DNA of 64,000 nt from Vibrio sp. 14G-20 (GTDB lineage: Bacteria; Pseudomonadota; Gammaproteobacteria; Enterobacterales; Vibrionaceae): the NCBI RefSeq assembly GCF_026241515.1, contig NZ_JAPHPW010000020.1:1-64000 (forward strand), given 5' to 3'. A model generated the notes under the pieces. It was not told the DNA's origin. It made no database searches and worked only from the letters and a program-made list of their open reading frames with translations. Every line of letters begins with the position of its first letter. Positions within the stretch are counted from its first letter, which is position 1. Shown piece after piece: positions 36,459-45,819 of this stretch. The position numbers and the translations under genes are program-made.

Positions 36459-37205
36459 TCACCCGTTTCGCAAGCAGAGCTTGGTGCCATCGAACTTCAA
36501 TTTGGCCAACAAGTGTTTGGCATTAGCTCGGCCAATATCATCAAATTCGACACCGTATCGAGCGTAGTGCGTCGATTTTTGTAGATTACAGACGATGCCT
36601 CGCAATGGCGGAATTAATGGGCCATTGTAGTTCTCAGGGGTTATCTCAATAGACACTCGATCGGCAATCTGAATCGCACGAGAGGTCGGCGAGGTAACGA
36701 AACGACAACCACTTTTGGATAAATCTCGTATCTCACAGTTTGCTCGTTGGTCGTTGAAGATGATTCTTGAAGCCAGATTCACTTCATAGCGTGTCTCTTT
36801 ACGCAGCTGAGTCACTTGCATCGTGCTTGGTGTAGACAGCACAAGAATAGGGAAGGGTTCACCAATCTTATGATGAATTTGGCTTCTAAAGTGGATAAGC
36901 GCGCCTTCACCTCGGAGAGAATACGCACGAGCGGTCATCCAAAAACCTTCTTGAAAGAAAAAGTTCAGATCTTCATTGGATACCTCGGGAACCTCAACCA
37001 CAATACAGTTATCACTGTGCGTACCGATAAACTTGGTAGTGGCGAGAAACTTCGTGCCAACGGGGGTCGAGACATTTAATGTCAGTTCACTGCCGTGTTC
37101 AATCATGGCCAGCGCATCAGTGCTATTGATGGTGGAAACGGTGCGATTACGAGGGTCTTGAAGTGCCTGATTATGCTCCAAAGGCTTCTTCAGGGGTGCG
37201 TTCAT
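36459..37205 (-). CDS. PilZ-domain c-di-GMP-binding protein (YcgR-like)
   Basis: 248-aa cytoplasmic protein. An N-terminal YcgR-type domain (about 35-130) precedes a PilZ domain (about 135-240) with both ligand motifs: RKETRYEV (RxxxR) and DLSKSGCRF (D/NxSxxG). It should bind cyclic di-GMP and may slow flagellar motion or act on another target. ATG 37205 is used because GGAGA lies 7-8 nt upstream; an in-frame ATG at 37229 exists. Confidence 0.85.
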   Translation of the reverse strand: MNAPLKKPLEHNQALQDPRNRTVSTINSTDALAMIEHGSELTLNVSTPVGTKFLATTKFIGTHSDNCIVVEVPEVSNEDLNFFFQEGFWMTARAYSLRGEGALIHFRSQIHHKIGEPFPILVLSTPSTMQVTQLRKETRYEVNLASRIIFNDQRANCEIRDLSKSGCRFVTSPTSRAIQIADRVSIEITPENYNGPLIPPLRGIVCNLQKSTHYARYGVEFDDIGRANAKHLLAKLKFDGTKLCLRNG

Positions 37206-37479
37206 TATATGTTCTCCATGCGCCAACATGCGTCTGTTAGTTATATTGGTAACTTGCTAACAAGGGGTTATTACGTGCTAGATTTAATGGACGTACTCAC
37301 ATAGATTTATAGAGTGCCTTCTATCATTGCTGATTTTATATTAAGCCAATTGCACTGAATTATTTACTGTGTTTGTAAGTACTTAGTTTTATTTATATGC
37401 ACTTGCGTTAGTCTATTACAAGGAACTCATACTTCAAACTTTTATTGTTTGTCGTATCAATTATTTGCAGGAGTTGAGA

Positions 37480-37764
37480 ATGCAGGCAGTAAAATGGGAT
37501 CAAGAAGTGAACCAGATCACAGTAGAGCTAGAACCCAACCAGTTCGCGGTCGTTAAGTATCAAAAGGACGGAGATGTACTACATATCACGTCGACACGCA
37601 TTCCTGATGAACTGCAAGGCAAGGGCTTTGGTAAGGTGATGATGGAGTCGGTATTGCCTGAAATTGAGCAAGCAGGCTTGAAAATTGTGCCGGTTTGTAG
37701 CTATGTGGTTCACTACATGAATAGGCAGCCACAGTGGTCACATCTTCTATCTGATAAAGCATAA
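37480..37764 (+). CDS. Small GNAT-type N-acetyltransferase (YidJ/YjdJ-like)
   Basis: 94-aa protein of the short acetyltransferase family (PF14542 type). It shows the acetyl-CoA binding turn (DELQGKGFGKVMM, i.e. QGxGxG/A-like) and the VCSYVVHYMNR segment typical of the family. AGGAG lies 7 nt before the ATG at 37480. It is followed 11 bp later by a kinase gene and then an MFS gene, probably one operon. Substrate unknown. Confidence 0.8.
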   Translation: MQAVKWDQEVNQITVELEPNQFAVVKYQKDGDVLHITSTRIPDELQGKGFGKVMMESVLPEIEQAGLKIVPVCSYVVHYMNRQPQWSHLLSDKA

Positions 37765-37775
37765 CAACGAGTAAT

Positions 37776-38936
37776 ATGTCTCAATCAATATCGTCAAATA
37801 ATCGAGCTCAACCTGAAGCGGGTTCAAGTCAAAATCAGCCAGAGCTTTATCAAAATGAGCTTTATCAAAAAATAGCGACCTCGTTGGGGTGTCATGAAGG
37901 ATTTGATGTCCAAGTGATTCAACGCCTGTGGGGGGGATATGGCGAGTTAGTTCGCTTGGTCTTTTCTCAAGCAAGCCGTGTTGAACTCAAGAGTGTGATT
38001 GTTAAACATGTCGCGTTGCCAGATAAAGCCGAACATCCGAAAGGGTGGAACACCAAACTTTCTCACCAACGAAAGGTACACTCTTACCAAGTGGAAACAG
38101 CTTGGTATCAGTCGTTCACCCAACAATGGGACGAGCGCTGCCCTGTACCTGTTGGACTGCAATGTGAATTAGAAGAGAATGAGTGGCTGATAGTGATGCA
38201 AGACTTAGCGGATATTGGCTTTCCGTTGATCTCTCAATTTGATGTGCTTGCTACCTCTGACGATCTGGCAACCAAAGAGGCTCAGCTTGAACTGGCGTCT
38301 GGTTACACACTAAAAGAGAAAAAACAACGCGATGCTTGTCTTAAATGGCTCGCTAACTTTCACGCAAAGCACATCAATGTCGATCAAGAACAATCAGCCT
38401 CATTGTGGCAAGTCGGTACTTATTGGCACTTAGATACTCGCCCCGATGAGTTGAATGCATTGGCTGATTTACCATTGAAGAACCAAGCCAAGCACATCGA
38501 CCGTCTATTAAAAAAATGCCCATATCAGACCTTAGTCCATGGCGACGCCAAGCTCGCCAACTTTTGTTTTGATTCGGAAAGCGAACGCGTGGCTGCGGTC
38601 GATTTCCAATATGTGGGTCTCGGCTGTGCGCTGAAAGATGTGGCTCTGTTCATGAGCAGCGCGGTGAGGCCGCAAGATTGCGCAGAGCTTGAATCACAAG
38701 TCTTAGACACTTACTTCCAACACTTGAAAGAAGCATTGGCGCACTATCAACCACAGCTTTCGTTCGATGAGGTAGAAACTGCATGGCGACCAATGTTTTA
38801 CGTGGCATGGGCTGATTTCCAACGTTTCGTAAAAGGGTGGAGTCCTGAGCATTGGAAGATTAACCCTTACACTGAGCAGCTGACCTTACAAGTGCTCACT
38901 CAATTAGACGAACAGGAGTCCGTCAATGTTCGATAG
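37776..38936 (+). CDS. Aminoglycoside/choline kinase-like phosphotransferase
   Basis: 386-aa protein of the protein-kinase-like phosphotransferase superfamily (APH/CHK/ecdysteroid-kinase type). The catalytic loop VHGDAKLANFCFD and the metal-binding VDFQYVG are intact; an N-terminal lobe with WGGYGELVRLVF stands for the nucleotide-binding loop. Such enzymes phosphorylate small hydroxyl compounds; the substrate here is unknown. It overlaps the following MFS gene by 11 bp, so the two are translationally coupled. Confidence 0.8.
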   Translation: MSQSISSNNRAQPEAGSSQNQPELYQNELYQKIATSLGCHEGFDVQVIQRLWGGYGELVRLVFSQASRVELKSVIVKHVALPDKAEHPKGWNTKLSHQRKVHSYQVETAWYQSFTQQWDERCPVPVGLQCELEENEWLIVMQDLADIGFPLISQFDVLATSDDLATKEAQLELASGYTLKEKKQRDACLKWLANFHAKHINVDQEQSASLWQVGTYWHLDTRPDELNALADLPLKNQAKHIDRLLKKCPYQTLVHGDAKLANFCFDSESERVAAVDFQYVGLGCALKDVALFMSSAVRPQDCAELESQVLDTYFQHLKEALAHYQPQLSFDEVETAWRPMFYVAWADFQRFVKGWSPEHWKINPYTEQLTLQVLTQLDEQESVNVR

Positions 38937-40107
38937 AACCGCGAGCTGGAAAACGCCGCAAAACTTTTTATTACTGATTTCGATTGTTGTGCCGATCGCG
39001 TTTTCGAGCTGGATGGCTTTGCTTAATAACTTCGTGATTGAGAAAGCGAACTTTGATGGTGCGGATATTGGCTTGCTGCAAAGTGTGCGCGAGATTCCGG
39101 GCTTCTTAGCGTTTACCGTGGTGTTTGTGCTGGCTTTCATTCGTGAGCAATGCTTCATGTTGATATCGTTGGCGATGCTCACTGTGGGTACGGCAATTAC
39201 GGGTTTGTTCCCCTCACTGACTGGTTTGCTGTTGACCACCATTTTAATGTCGACGGGCTTTCATTATTTTGAAACGCTGAAGCAGTCTTTGTCACTGCAA
39301 TGGCTGAGTAAAGAAGAAGCACCTGAGATGCTAGGTAAGATGATCTCAGTCGGCGCACTGGCATCCTTAATCACTTACGGGTCTATCTGGGTGATGTTAG
39401 AACAGCTAAAGCTCGATTTTGCTTGGGTGTACGGCATCACTGGCGGTATTGGTTTTATTCTGGTTTTGGTGATGACCTTTGGGTTCCCGGAGTTTCAAAC
39501 CAATACGCCACAGAATAAGAAGTTAGTGCTAAGGAAGCGTTACTGGCTCTACTACGCACTGACGTTTATGAGTGGCGCGAGAAGACAAATCTTCACCGTG
39601 TTTGCTGGCTTCTTGATGGTAGAGAAGTTCGGTTACTCGGCTGCCGACGTTACATTGTTGTTCTTAGTTAACTACCTATTTAACTTCTTGTTTGCAAAGC
39701 GCATTGGTCGATTTATCGGTGTGGTTGGCGAGCGCAAAGCGTTGATCTTCGAGTATGTGGGTTTGATTGGTGTGTTTGTCGGTTATGGCTTGGTGCAAAG
39801 TGCGGAATGGGCGGCGGCACTTTATGTGGTCGATCACCTGTTCTTTGCATTGGCGTTGGCGATCAAAACTTACTTCCAGAAAATCGCAGACCCGGCAGAC
39901 ATGGCATCAACCGCTGGTGTCTCTTTCACCATCAACCATATTGCCGCAGTCGTTATTCCGGTCGTGTTTGGTGTGATTTGGTTATCGTCCCCTGCAACGG
40001 TTTTCTACATCGGTGCTGCGATGGCAGCGGTTTCTTTGGCGTTGTCTTTAAACATTCCTAAGACACCTGAAGAAGGCAATGAAGTGCGAATGTTTAGCTG
40101 GCGCTAA
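38926..40107 (+). CDS. MFS transporter
   Basis: 393-aa inner-membrane protein with about 11-12 hydrophobic helices arranged in two halves. There is no strong subfamily motif that I recognise. It overlaps the kinase gene by 11 bp and ends before a long hairpin terminator. Linked GNAT, kinase and transporter genes suggest modification and transport of one small molecule, but this is inference. Confidence 0.8.
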   Translation: MFDRTASWKTPQNFLLLISIVVPIAFSSWMALLNNFVIEKANFDGADIGLLQSVREIPGFLAFTVVFVLAFIREQCFMLISLAMLTVGTAITGLFPSLTGLLLTTILMSTGFHYFETLKQSLSLQWLSKEEAPEMLGKMISVGALASLITYGSIWVMLEQLKLDFAWVYGITGGIGFILVLVMTFGFPEFQTNTPQNKKLVLRKRYWLYYALTFMSGARRQIFTVFAGFLMVEKFGYSAADVTLLFLVNYLFNFLFAKRIGRFIGVVGERKALIFEYVGLIGVFVGYGLVQSAEWAAALYVVDHLFFALALAIKTYFQKIADPADMASTAGVSFTINHIAAVVIPVVFGVIWLSSPATVFYIGAAMAAVSLALSLNIPKTPEEGNEVRMFSWR

Positions 40108-40134
40108 TGTTGGTCTCGATATTATGAAATAAAC

Positions 40135-40166
40135 AAAAAGCTCCAATAGTGATATTGGAGCTTTTT
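40135..40166. terminator. Bidirectional terminator, MFS / EamA genes
   Basis: A 14-bp perfect stem AAAAAGCTCCAATA / TATTGGAGCTTTTT with loop GTGA lies between converging genes. Confidence 0.9.
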
Positions 40167-40215
40167 GTATATGTGGGATGTGTATATCTAATCCGCAAAA
40201 TAGGTTTCAGGCGGA

Positions 40216-41130
40216 TCAGTTTCTTACCGTTTTTAATTCGGTACGCAGCTTGAAAATTCCCTTTGGCGCCTTGGTGAGCAAGATGCCACAAAGTAGAGGG
40301 ATCATCATTAGTAGAGATTGTTCAGATAGAACCTCACCATTGACGTAGCAAGATATTAGCAACGCAACTACAGGGAAAATGAGGAAGCAGATAGAAGCTT
40401 GGAAAGGTGTCGAAACCTGGCCTAATTTAAAGTAAGCAACAATGCCGCCCACACTCGCGACAAAGCCTAGGTACACCACAGCTGAGATTGAATCCCAAGT
40501 GAAAGATTCAACATTTACGTTCTCGCCCATAGCTGATACGGCAAATAAGAATAGAGCTGCAATTAGGCTCGGTACGGCGTTGTAGGTCAGTACTTCAATG
40601 CCTTTGCAGTGCTTTTGAACTAATACATACATCACTGCGTGAATCGCAACAGCAAGGCCTAAGCAAACCGTGCCAATTACGTAGTCATCGCCACCCATTT
40701 GCATTTCGTTGCCAAGGATTAAACATAGGCTCACAACAGCAGTAATCAAACCGAATATCTGGTGCTTCGCCAGTCGTAGACCTAAGAATAAGCCAGACAT
40801 CAGCATCACAGCCACAGGCATGTTGGCAAAGATGATCGACGCTAAACCAGAAGAGATGTATTGCTCACCATAGATCATCAACGTAAACGGAATTGCGAAA
40901 TACATCAGCGCAACAATAAGCAGCCATTGGCGCTTACCTTTAGGGAACAGCAGAGGTTGGTTGAAGACTTTCGCCAATACCGCAAGCAGAGGAGCTGCAA
41001 GTAAAAAGCGTAACGCAGTAGCAAAAATAGGTGGGATAGAATGCAATGCTACTTCCATAGCGAACCAAGTGGTTCCCCAAATTAAGCAAACAGAGACAAA
41101 AAGCAAGATAGTTAGCGACTTCGAATTCAT
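40216..41130 (-). CDS. EamA/DMT-family exporter
   Basis: 304-aa inner-membrane protein with ten predicted helices in two EamA repeats. The N-terminus carries IWGTTWFAMEVAL, the typical first-helix motif of drug/metabolite transporters, and PPIFATALRFLLAAP follows in helix 2. Metabolite or amino-acid efflux is the usual role. It is a single gene. Confidence 0.85.
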   Translation of the reverse strand: MNSKSLTILLFVSVCLIWGTTWFAMEVALHSIPPIFATALRFLLAAPLLAVLAKVFNQPLLFPKGKRQWLLIVALMYFAIPFTLMIYGEQYISSGLASIIFANMPVAVMLMSGLFLGLRLAKHQIFGLITAVVSLCLILGNEMQMGGDDYVIGTVCLGLAVAIHAVMYVLVQKHCKGIEVLTYNAVPSLIAALFLFAVSAMGENVNVESFTWDSISAVVYLGFVASVGGIVAYFKLGQVSTPFQASICFLIFPVVALLISCYVNGEVLSEQSLLMMIPLLCGILLTKAPKGIFKLRTELKTVRN

Positions 41131-41440
41131 GGTGACTACTCATTAATAATTATTTTAAATCATAGGCTTGTAGCGCCTTAATGACGTGGCACAGTATAGA
41201 AAGGTAGTCGGAGAAAAGTTTTGCCTTTTTATCTCTAATTAAAGTTTTCTGTGGAAATTAAATCTCTAATATAATTATTTTATAGAAAATAAATTCACTT
41301 TAGATAGTTAAAGTAAAGTCATTATTCTTTGTGAGGTTTTTGTTGAACGATGGAAAGTTAAAACAGAGGAAGAAGCGGCGAAATTGATTTAAGTTGATTA
41401 CGGTATTCGCAACTGATTGGAAAGGTTATTACATGAAGCA
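41131..41440. other. AT-rich gap upstream of EamA gene
   Basis: About 310 bp between the EamA start and the terminator of the outer-membrane protein gene. It should hold the EamA promoter; I see no gene or clear operator. Confidence 0.5.
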
Positions 41441-41474
41441 AAAAGCCCCTTTACTCAAACAGATCGTAAAGGGG
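41441..41474 (-). terminator. Terminator after outer-membrane protein gene
   Basis: On the minus strand, CCCCTTTAC and GTAAAGGGG form a 9-bp stem followed by CTTTT; it starts about 27 bp after the stop codon. Confidence 0.75.
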
Positions 41475-41500
41475 AGAGAGCTACCACACGAAACGGTAAA

Positions 41501-42160
41501 CTAAAAACGAAGGTTGAAGCCTAGCTCAACGCTGCCATCAGAACGAAATACGTCTCCCGGACTAACGCGCTTTTGACCGAATGTGTATTTCACATAAGGC
41601 TCTACCCATTTAGGTTTTAAAGTAAAAGTGACATCTTGGCTGTTGTAATAGCCTTTCTCGCCTGTTAATTGGCGATCATGGCTGAAAGAGTAGGAAAAAC
41701 TCATGTGCTTGGAAGGTGAATAGCTCGTACCTATGGTGTTTTTCCATTCGCGATTCGCATCGTGAAGATCGGCTAGCGAGAATTTCCGCCATTCATGCGA
41801 AGTGTTGGCAAACAACATGATATTTTCTGAAAGCGCCGTTCCGCTAAAAATACCAACGTCATAGATATCAATAAGGTCAGCGCGGCCATAGCTAACGAAA
41901 GCTTCGGTGTAAAATTGCCCTAAGACTAAGCCATAGCCAGTTCCAAGCTCAAGGTAGCCTTCGCTGTCGATCTCTGCATTAATGTTTATCGCATCGGTCG
42001 CTTGAATCACGCCTGATACCGTGCCGACCCAAGTATCACCAGCCTTAGCGGTTTGGAAGCTGAGGCTAGGTTCATGGTAGCTCAGTTGTTGTAGCTGGTG
42101 GTCGTTAGCGGAAACACTGAGTGTCACCAGCATAGCCATTGCCAAAGATATTCGTTTCAT
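41501..42160 (-). CDS. Predicted outer-membrane beta-barrel protein, function unknown
   Basis: 219-aa protein with a signal peptide (cleavage near VSA-ND) and repeated short amphipathic beta-strands ending in a C-terminal Phe (ELGFNLRF), the usual barrel-assembly signal. The length suits an 8- to 10-strand barrel. I do not recognise a named family. It lies downstream of the 445-aa lipoprotein gene, but a strong terminator separates them. Confidence 0.7.
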   Translation of the reverse strand: MKRISLAMAMLVTLSVSANDHQLQQLSYHEPSLSFQTAKAGDTWVGTVSGVIQATDAININAEIDSEGYLELGTGYGLVLGQFYTEAFVSYGRADLIDIYDVGIFSGTALSENIMLFANTSHEWRKFSLADLHDANREWKNTIGTSYSPSKHMSFSYSFSHDRQLTGEKGYYNSQDVTFTLKPKWVEPYVKYTFGQKRVSPGDVFRSDGSVELGFNLRF

Positions 42161-42186
42161 TTCACTTTCAACCTTGGTTCAAACAA

Positions 42187-42215
42187 AAAGGAGCCACTTA
42201 GAAAGCGGCTCCTTT
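42187..42215 (-). terminator. Terminator after 445-aa lipoprotein gene
   Basis: AAAGGAGCC / GGCTCCTTT, 9-bp perfect stem with an 11-nt loop; the minus side continues with T residues (TTTTTG), and the plus side is also T-rich. Confidence 0.8.
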
Positions 42216-42235
42216 GCTTTTATTCACTGTTTTAT

Positions 42236-43573
42236 TTAGCCGCGGCTAACACGGTCTTTTACAGCTTGTTTGATTTGCTGACGTTGCTCTTGTGAAAGTG
42301 ATTGAACTTTCTGTTTTAGTTCTGCTTTTTGCTCAGCGGTTAGATTTGGCTTTGCAGGAATCCAGTCATTAACTGCGTCTGAGATAGCTCCTTTCGCAGC
42401 CGTGCGAAGTTCATCTACAGTTTTCTTTTCACCAGTTAATAAGTAGTAGCCCAAAGAATTGCCTTGAAGATCCATTTCAATGTTCGCGATTTTCAACATG
42501 GTTAGCTTGTTGTCTTGAGACCACTCTTTCGTCATCTCTTTAGTTACAGTCCAAGCTTTCACTCGCATATCTTCATTGATGGCACCAGCACCTTCATTGG
42601 CAATAAACGCAAGTGCCAGGAATTTCTGTTCTTCTTTTGTTAGATGAGTCATTGCTTCTTTGTAAGCGTTCACTGTCTTTACAGAAACAGTGCTGCGGCC
42701 TTCATCTCCTGATATAATGACACCGGTAGCTGTATCAGTAATTGTTACTTCACTCGCACCTAAAGTGACAACGAGTTTATTATCGTCAACCATTTCGAAT
42801 TCGAAGCCAACTCCGTAGTCAGGATCTGTTAAACCCCAGCCGTTGTCAGTATCGCCATCAATAGATACATTAGTGTCTCCTGTCGCACTATCCCATGTGT
42901 AGATCATTCCGTCTTTGTGTACGGTGACAATGGTAGTTTCAGTCGATACTGAGTAATTGAGGGATGTCCCGTTGTACAGTGTCACGGTGCCTTCGTCGGA
43001 ACTACCTTTGAATTCACCTACAATTTGTCCATCCTTGATAACGTAACCATCATCACTAACTGAGCCGATTAGTTCGTCTCCAACAAAAATCAGTGTTTTT
43101 CCATCAACAGGAATTAACTTAATTGAGCTTGCGCCTTCGTCCCCCCACTTTGGTGGTGTTTCAATAACAACAGAATCTGCAATCAAACGTCCATCGACAA
43201 CCGTAAGTGTAACTTCGACTTTTTCACCGTTTACCACGCCGTTAAACACGATTTGGTCGCCTTGATTTTCGATGTGACCAATTTCATTGTGGTCGTTATC
43301 AGTAACAACACCATCTTCAATGTGATACAGGTTGCCATCAATTAAAACTAAAGTGGTTGTTTCACCATTTTCACTCGATATATCACGAATAATTAATGCG
43401 TTGTAGTTGCCTTCATCACCGACTACACGAGCTGCGTCCAAGTTTTCGCCTTGGAAGTAAGTAACATCTGCAATCCCATCTTGAGCTGCTGGTGGATTGC
43501 TACTTGAACCAGAAGAAGAACAACCAGCAAGGAATGTTGCCGCAATAGCAGCGCTCAGTAATTTTAGTTTCAT
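42236..43573 (-). CDS. Hypothetical lipoprotein
   Basis: 445-aa exported lipoprotein: signal with FLAGC (Cys18), then a Ser-rich linker. Residues ~35-300 are acidic, beta-rich and contain repeated short phrases (for example DGNLYHIEDG, DDGYVIKDGQIVGEF), reminiscent of repeated beta-hairpins. Residues ~310-445 are helical and end in a charged region (LTAEQKAELKQKVQSLSQEQ). No family is recognised. It stands as a single gene between two terminators. Confidence 0.65.
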   Translation of the reverse strand: MKLKLLSAAIAATFLAGCSSSGSSSNPPAAQDGIADVTYFQGENLDAARVVGDEGNYNALIIRDISSENGETTTLVLIDGNLYHIEDGVVTDNDHNEIGHIENQGDQIVFNGVVNGEKVEVTLTVVDGRLIADSVVIETPPKWGDEGASSIKLIPVDGKTLIFVGDELIGSVSDDGYVIKDGQIVGEFKGSSDEGTVTLYNGTSLNYSVSTETTIVTVHKDGMIYTWDSATGDTNVSIDGDTDNGWGLTDPDYGVGFEFEMVDDNKLVVTLGASEVTITDTATGVIISGDEGRSTVSVKTVNAYKEAMTHLTKEEQKFLALAFIANEGAGAINEDMRVKAWTVTKEMTKEWSQDNKLTMLKIANIEMDLQGNSLGYYLLTGEKKTVDELRTAAKGAISDAVNDWIPAKPNLTAEQKAELKQKVQSLSQEQRQQIKQAVKDRVSRG

Positions 43574-43665
43574 GGTTTACTCTCAAATAATTGTTAGGAA
43601 CAAAGTTTGCTTCTTGCAGTGTTATGTGGCGTTCCTAGCCGATGAGAGAAGTATATGGACTGAAC

Positions 43666-43702
43666 AAAAAAGCCTCTAATCTCTTAAAAGAATAGAGGCC
43701 TT
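43666..43702 (-). terminator. Terminator after LysR gene
   Basis: On the minus strand TAGAGGC...GCCTCTA (7-bp stem, 14-nt spacer with some inner pairing) read as a hairpin ending in GCTTTTTTG. Confidence 0.65.
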
Positions 43703-43743
43703 AACGATGAGTTATTAATGAAACAGAGTAAAGAGGGTGATAA

Positions 43744-44667
43744 CTACTGGTTATTATTGAGTTGTGATTCAAGTATTTTCCTCAACCACAGCGTCATTGG
43801 GCTATTTCGGTTTTTGTGATGATAGTACGCACAAACCGTTGGTTCGTAATAGCTACTATCAAACAGCAACTTGATGGCTCTTAATGAGGTTTCTTGTTCA
43901 ATATCTAGGAATTTAGATGCTGGGAATAACATGTCTGAGTTTTTGACGACATCAATAACTGCAGACGGTAATTCTGAACGAAAACCAATGTTTGCTTTCA
44001 ACCCTTTTACTTTGAGTATTTTCTCCGCTTGTGACTGGTGTGAATTCCAATCAACCGCAATGACTGAAGCTAATTCAAAATTTACCCCGTCTTTAATTTC
44101 TAAAAATTCTTTTTCGTATGGGTGATCTTTCCTGACATACCCTTTGAAAGTATCTTGTGCAATAGGTTTTTGCAGTAGTTCTTTAGGGGCATGGTTAATC
44201 TCGTAGTTCAACCCTATGTAAACTTCATCATTAATAATGTCGGTCATGGTTGTACCTGACCAATTCAATAGCTGAATTTGTACTAGTGGTGCTTCAGAAC
44301 GAATGGCTTTAAAGAGCTTACTTGAAAGAGACGACAGCAAATATGGGGACAATGCGACTTTGACCACTCCTTGTAGTTCGGCGGGATTAAAATCATTGCT
44401 GTTATTAATAGCGAAAGAAAGTTCATCAAGTATTGGTGAAATGCTTTCCGCTAGCATAGTCGCGTGATCAGTTGCACGTAATCCGTGGTGCGTTTTTACA
44501 AATAGCTCATCGCCAAAATGATCGCGCAATCTTTGTAGAGCTTTACTGATCGCCGGTTGAGATACGAACAAACGTTCGGATGCTTTGCGCATATTCCGCT
44601 CTTGATGCAGGATCATAAAAGTTCGCAGTAGATTTAAATCTAAGCTAGAAAACAAGTCTTTTGCCAT
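43744..44667 (-). CDS. LysR-family transcriptional regulator
   Basis: 307-aa LysR regulator. The N-terminal winged helix is clear (NLLRTFMILHQERNMRKASE, then VSQPAISKALQRLRDHFGD), followed by a co-inducer-binding domain. AAGG lies 8 nt before ATG 44667; an in-frame GTG at 44676 is less likely. Its target genes are not obvious: neighbours on both sides are separated by terminators. Confidence 0.88.
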   Translation of the reverse strand: MAKDLFSSLDLNLLRTFMILHQERNMRKASERLFVSQPAISKALQRLRDHFGDELFVKTHHGLRATDHATMLAESISPILDELSFAINNSNDFNPAELQGVVKVALSPYLLSSLSSKLFKAIRSEAPLVQIQLLNWSGTTMTDIINDEVYIGLNYEINHAPKELLQKPIAQDTFKGYVRKDHPYEKEFLEIKDGVNFELASVIAVDWNSHQSQAEKILKVKGLKANIGFRSELPSAVIDVVKNSDMLFPASKFLDIEQETSLRAIKLLFDSSYYEPTVCAYYHHKNRNSPMTLWLRKILESQLNNNQ

Positions 44668-44751
44668 ATTGAGCACCTTATTATTAGTTATTTAACTATA
44701 AGGTTGGGTCGGTACGAGAACAAATACATATTTTATATAGGTGTGATGCCT

Positions 44752-44779
44752 GTAAAGAAAAACCCGCACTTGGCGGGTT
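44752..44779 (-). terminator. Terminator after second EamA gene
   Basis: AACCCGC / GCGGGTT, 7-bp GC-rich stem with a 5-nt loop; on the minus strand it is followed by TTTCTTT. Confidence 0.8.
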
Positions 44780-44801
44780 TATAAGTAACAACCTAAATCT
44801 T

Positions 44802-45695
44802 TTACTGCGTAACGGGTTTGACCGTTTTGGTTTGCCTTACTGCCAGAATAAGCTGTGGTAGTAGTGACATCACGATCATGCCTGTCATCAGTGAATACTG
44901 TACTGGAGTAAAGGATTCACCCATCAACACCATCCCCGTAACGATGCCAGCCACTGGGTTAGCGATGCCACCGAAGGTGAAATCGACCACTGACATGCGT
45001 TGTAGTAACCATACATACATGCCGTAACCTAGTGCTGTATTTAGCCCAATTACCCACAATAGACCCATTGCGTTGCGAGTATCGAAATGAGTGACAGCAT
45101 TAACATAAGGTTGCGGGTCGATGAACGCATGAACGCCAGACGCGACAGACAAAATCACACCGCCTAGAATCAGCTGCCACGTTAATACCTTCCACCAGTG
45201 CATTCGATTACCCAGTGACTTGGTAATGCTGCTACCGATGACAATACACATGATTGCGGCGAACATTGCACCTAAACCGATTGGATTCAAAGCGATTTGG
45301 CTTGGGTTAAACAGTATCCACGCTAAGGTGATCAAGCCAATACCAGACAGGGCTTGAATCAAATGCGGGCGCTGCTTTTTCACTACCCAATGGAAGATCA
45401 TCGCGAACACAGGCACAGAGATCATACCCACGCCAGAAATCGCTGAAGGCAGCGTTAGTGCCATCACGAAGATCAGGCCAAAGAAGGTCGCAATATTGAT
45501 AAGGCCCAATGTGAAAATGATCTGCCACTCGCCTTTTTTAGGCAGTGTCGGCTTTACTGCTAGCAATAACAAACCAGCAGGTAACGCACGCAAAGCACCT
45601 AATAATAATGGTGGCCACTCCTGTAGCGTAAATTGCGTCACTGCATAGGTTGTTCCCCAAAAGAACGCGGGGATCATTGCTAATAATATGTTCAT
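44802..45695 (-). CDS. EamA/DMT-family exporter, MarR-linked
   Basis: 297-aa inner-membrane protein with ten predicted helices and two EamA repeats. FFWGTTYAVTQFTL near the N-terminus is the usual motif; the closing repeat has GGIANPVAGIVTGMVLMGES. It diverges from the MarR gene, and two related operators fill the shared region, so it is very likely the regulated target. The exported compound is unknown. Confidence 0.87.
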   Translation of the reverse strand: MNILLAMIPAFFWGTTYAVTQFTLQEWPPLLLGALRALPAGLLLLAVKPTLPKKGEWQIIFTLGLINIATFFGLIFVMALTLPSAISGVGMISVPVFAMIFHWVVKKQRPHLIQALSGIGLITLAWILFNPSQIALNPIGLGAMFAAIMCIVIGSSITKSLGNRMHWWKVLTWQLILGGVILSVASGVHAFIDPQPYVNAVTHFDTRNAMGLLWVIGLNTALGYGMYVWLLQRMSVVDFTFGGIANPVAGIVTGMVLMGESFTPVQYSLMTGMIVMSLLPQLILAVRQTKTVKPVTQ

Positions 45696-45701
45696 TTAAA
45701 A

Positions 45702-45719
45702 TATCTTTACGTTAAGATA
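45702..45719. promoter_or_regulatory. Candidate MarR operator 1
   Basis: TATCTTTACGTTAAGATA, with perfect arms TATCTT/AAGATA around six bases. It begins 7 bp upstream of the EamA start codon. Confidence 0.6.
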
Positions 45720-45761
45720 ACTATTGTGTGAACTGTATACTGAGAACTAGTGGTTGTAAAG

Positions 45762-45779
45762 TATCTTTATGTTAAACTA
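45762..45779. promoter_or_regulatory. Candidate MarR operator 2
   Basis: TATCTTTATGTTAAACTA, 15 of 18 bases identical to operator 1 and exactly 60 bp from it, 41 bp before the MarR ATG. Confidence 0.55.
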
Positions 45780-45819
45780 GTTTGAAGTAAACAAGACTAA
45801 TCACGGAGCTAGATTGCAA

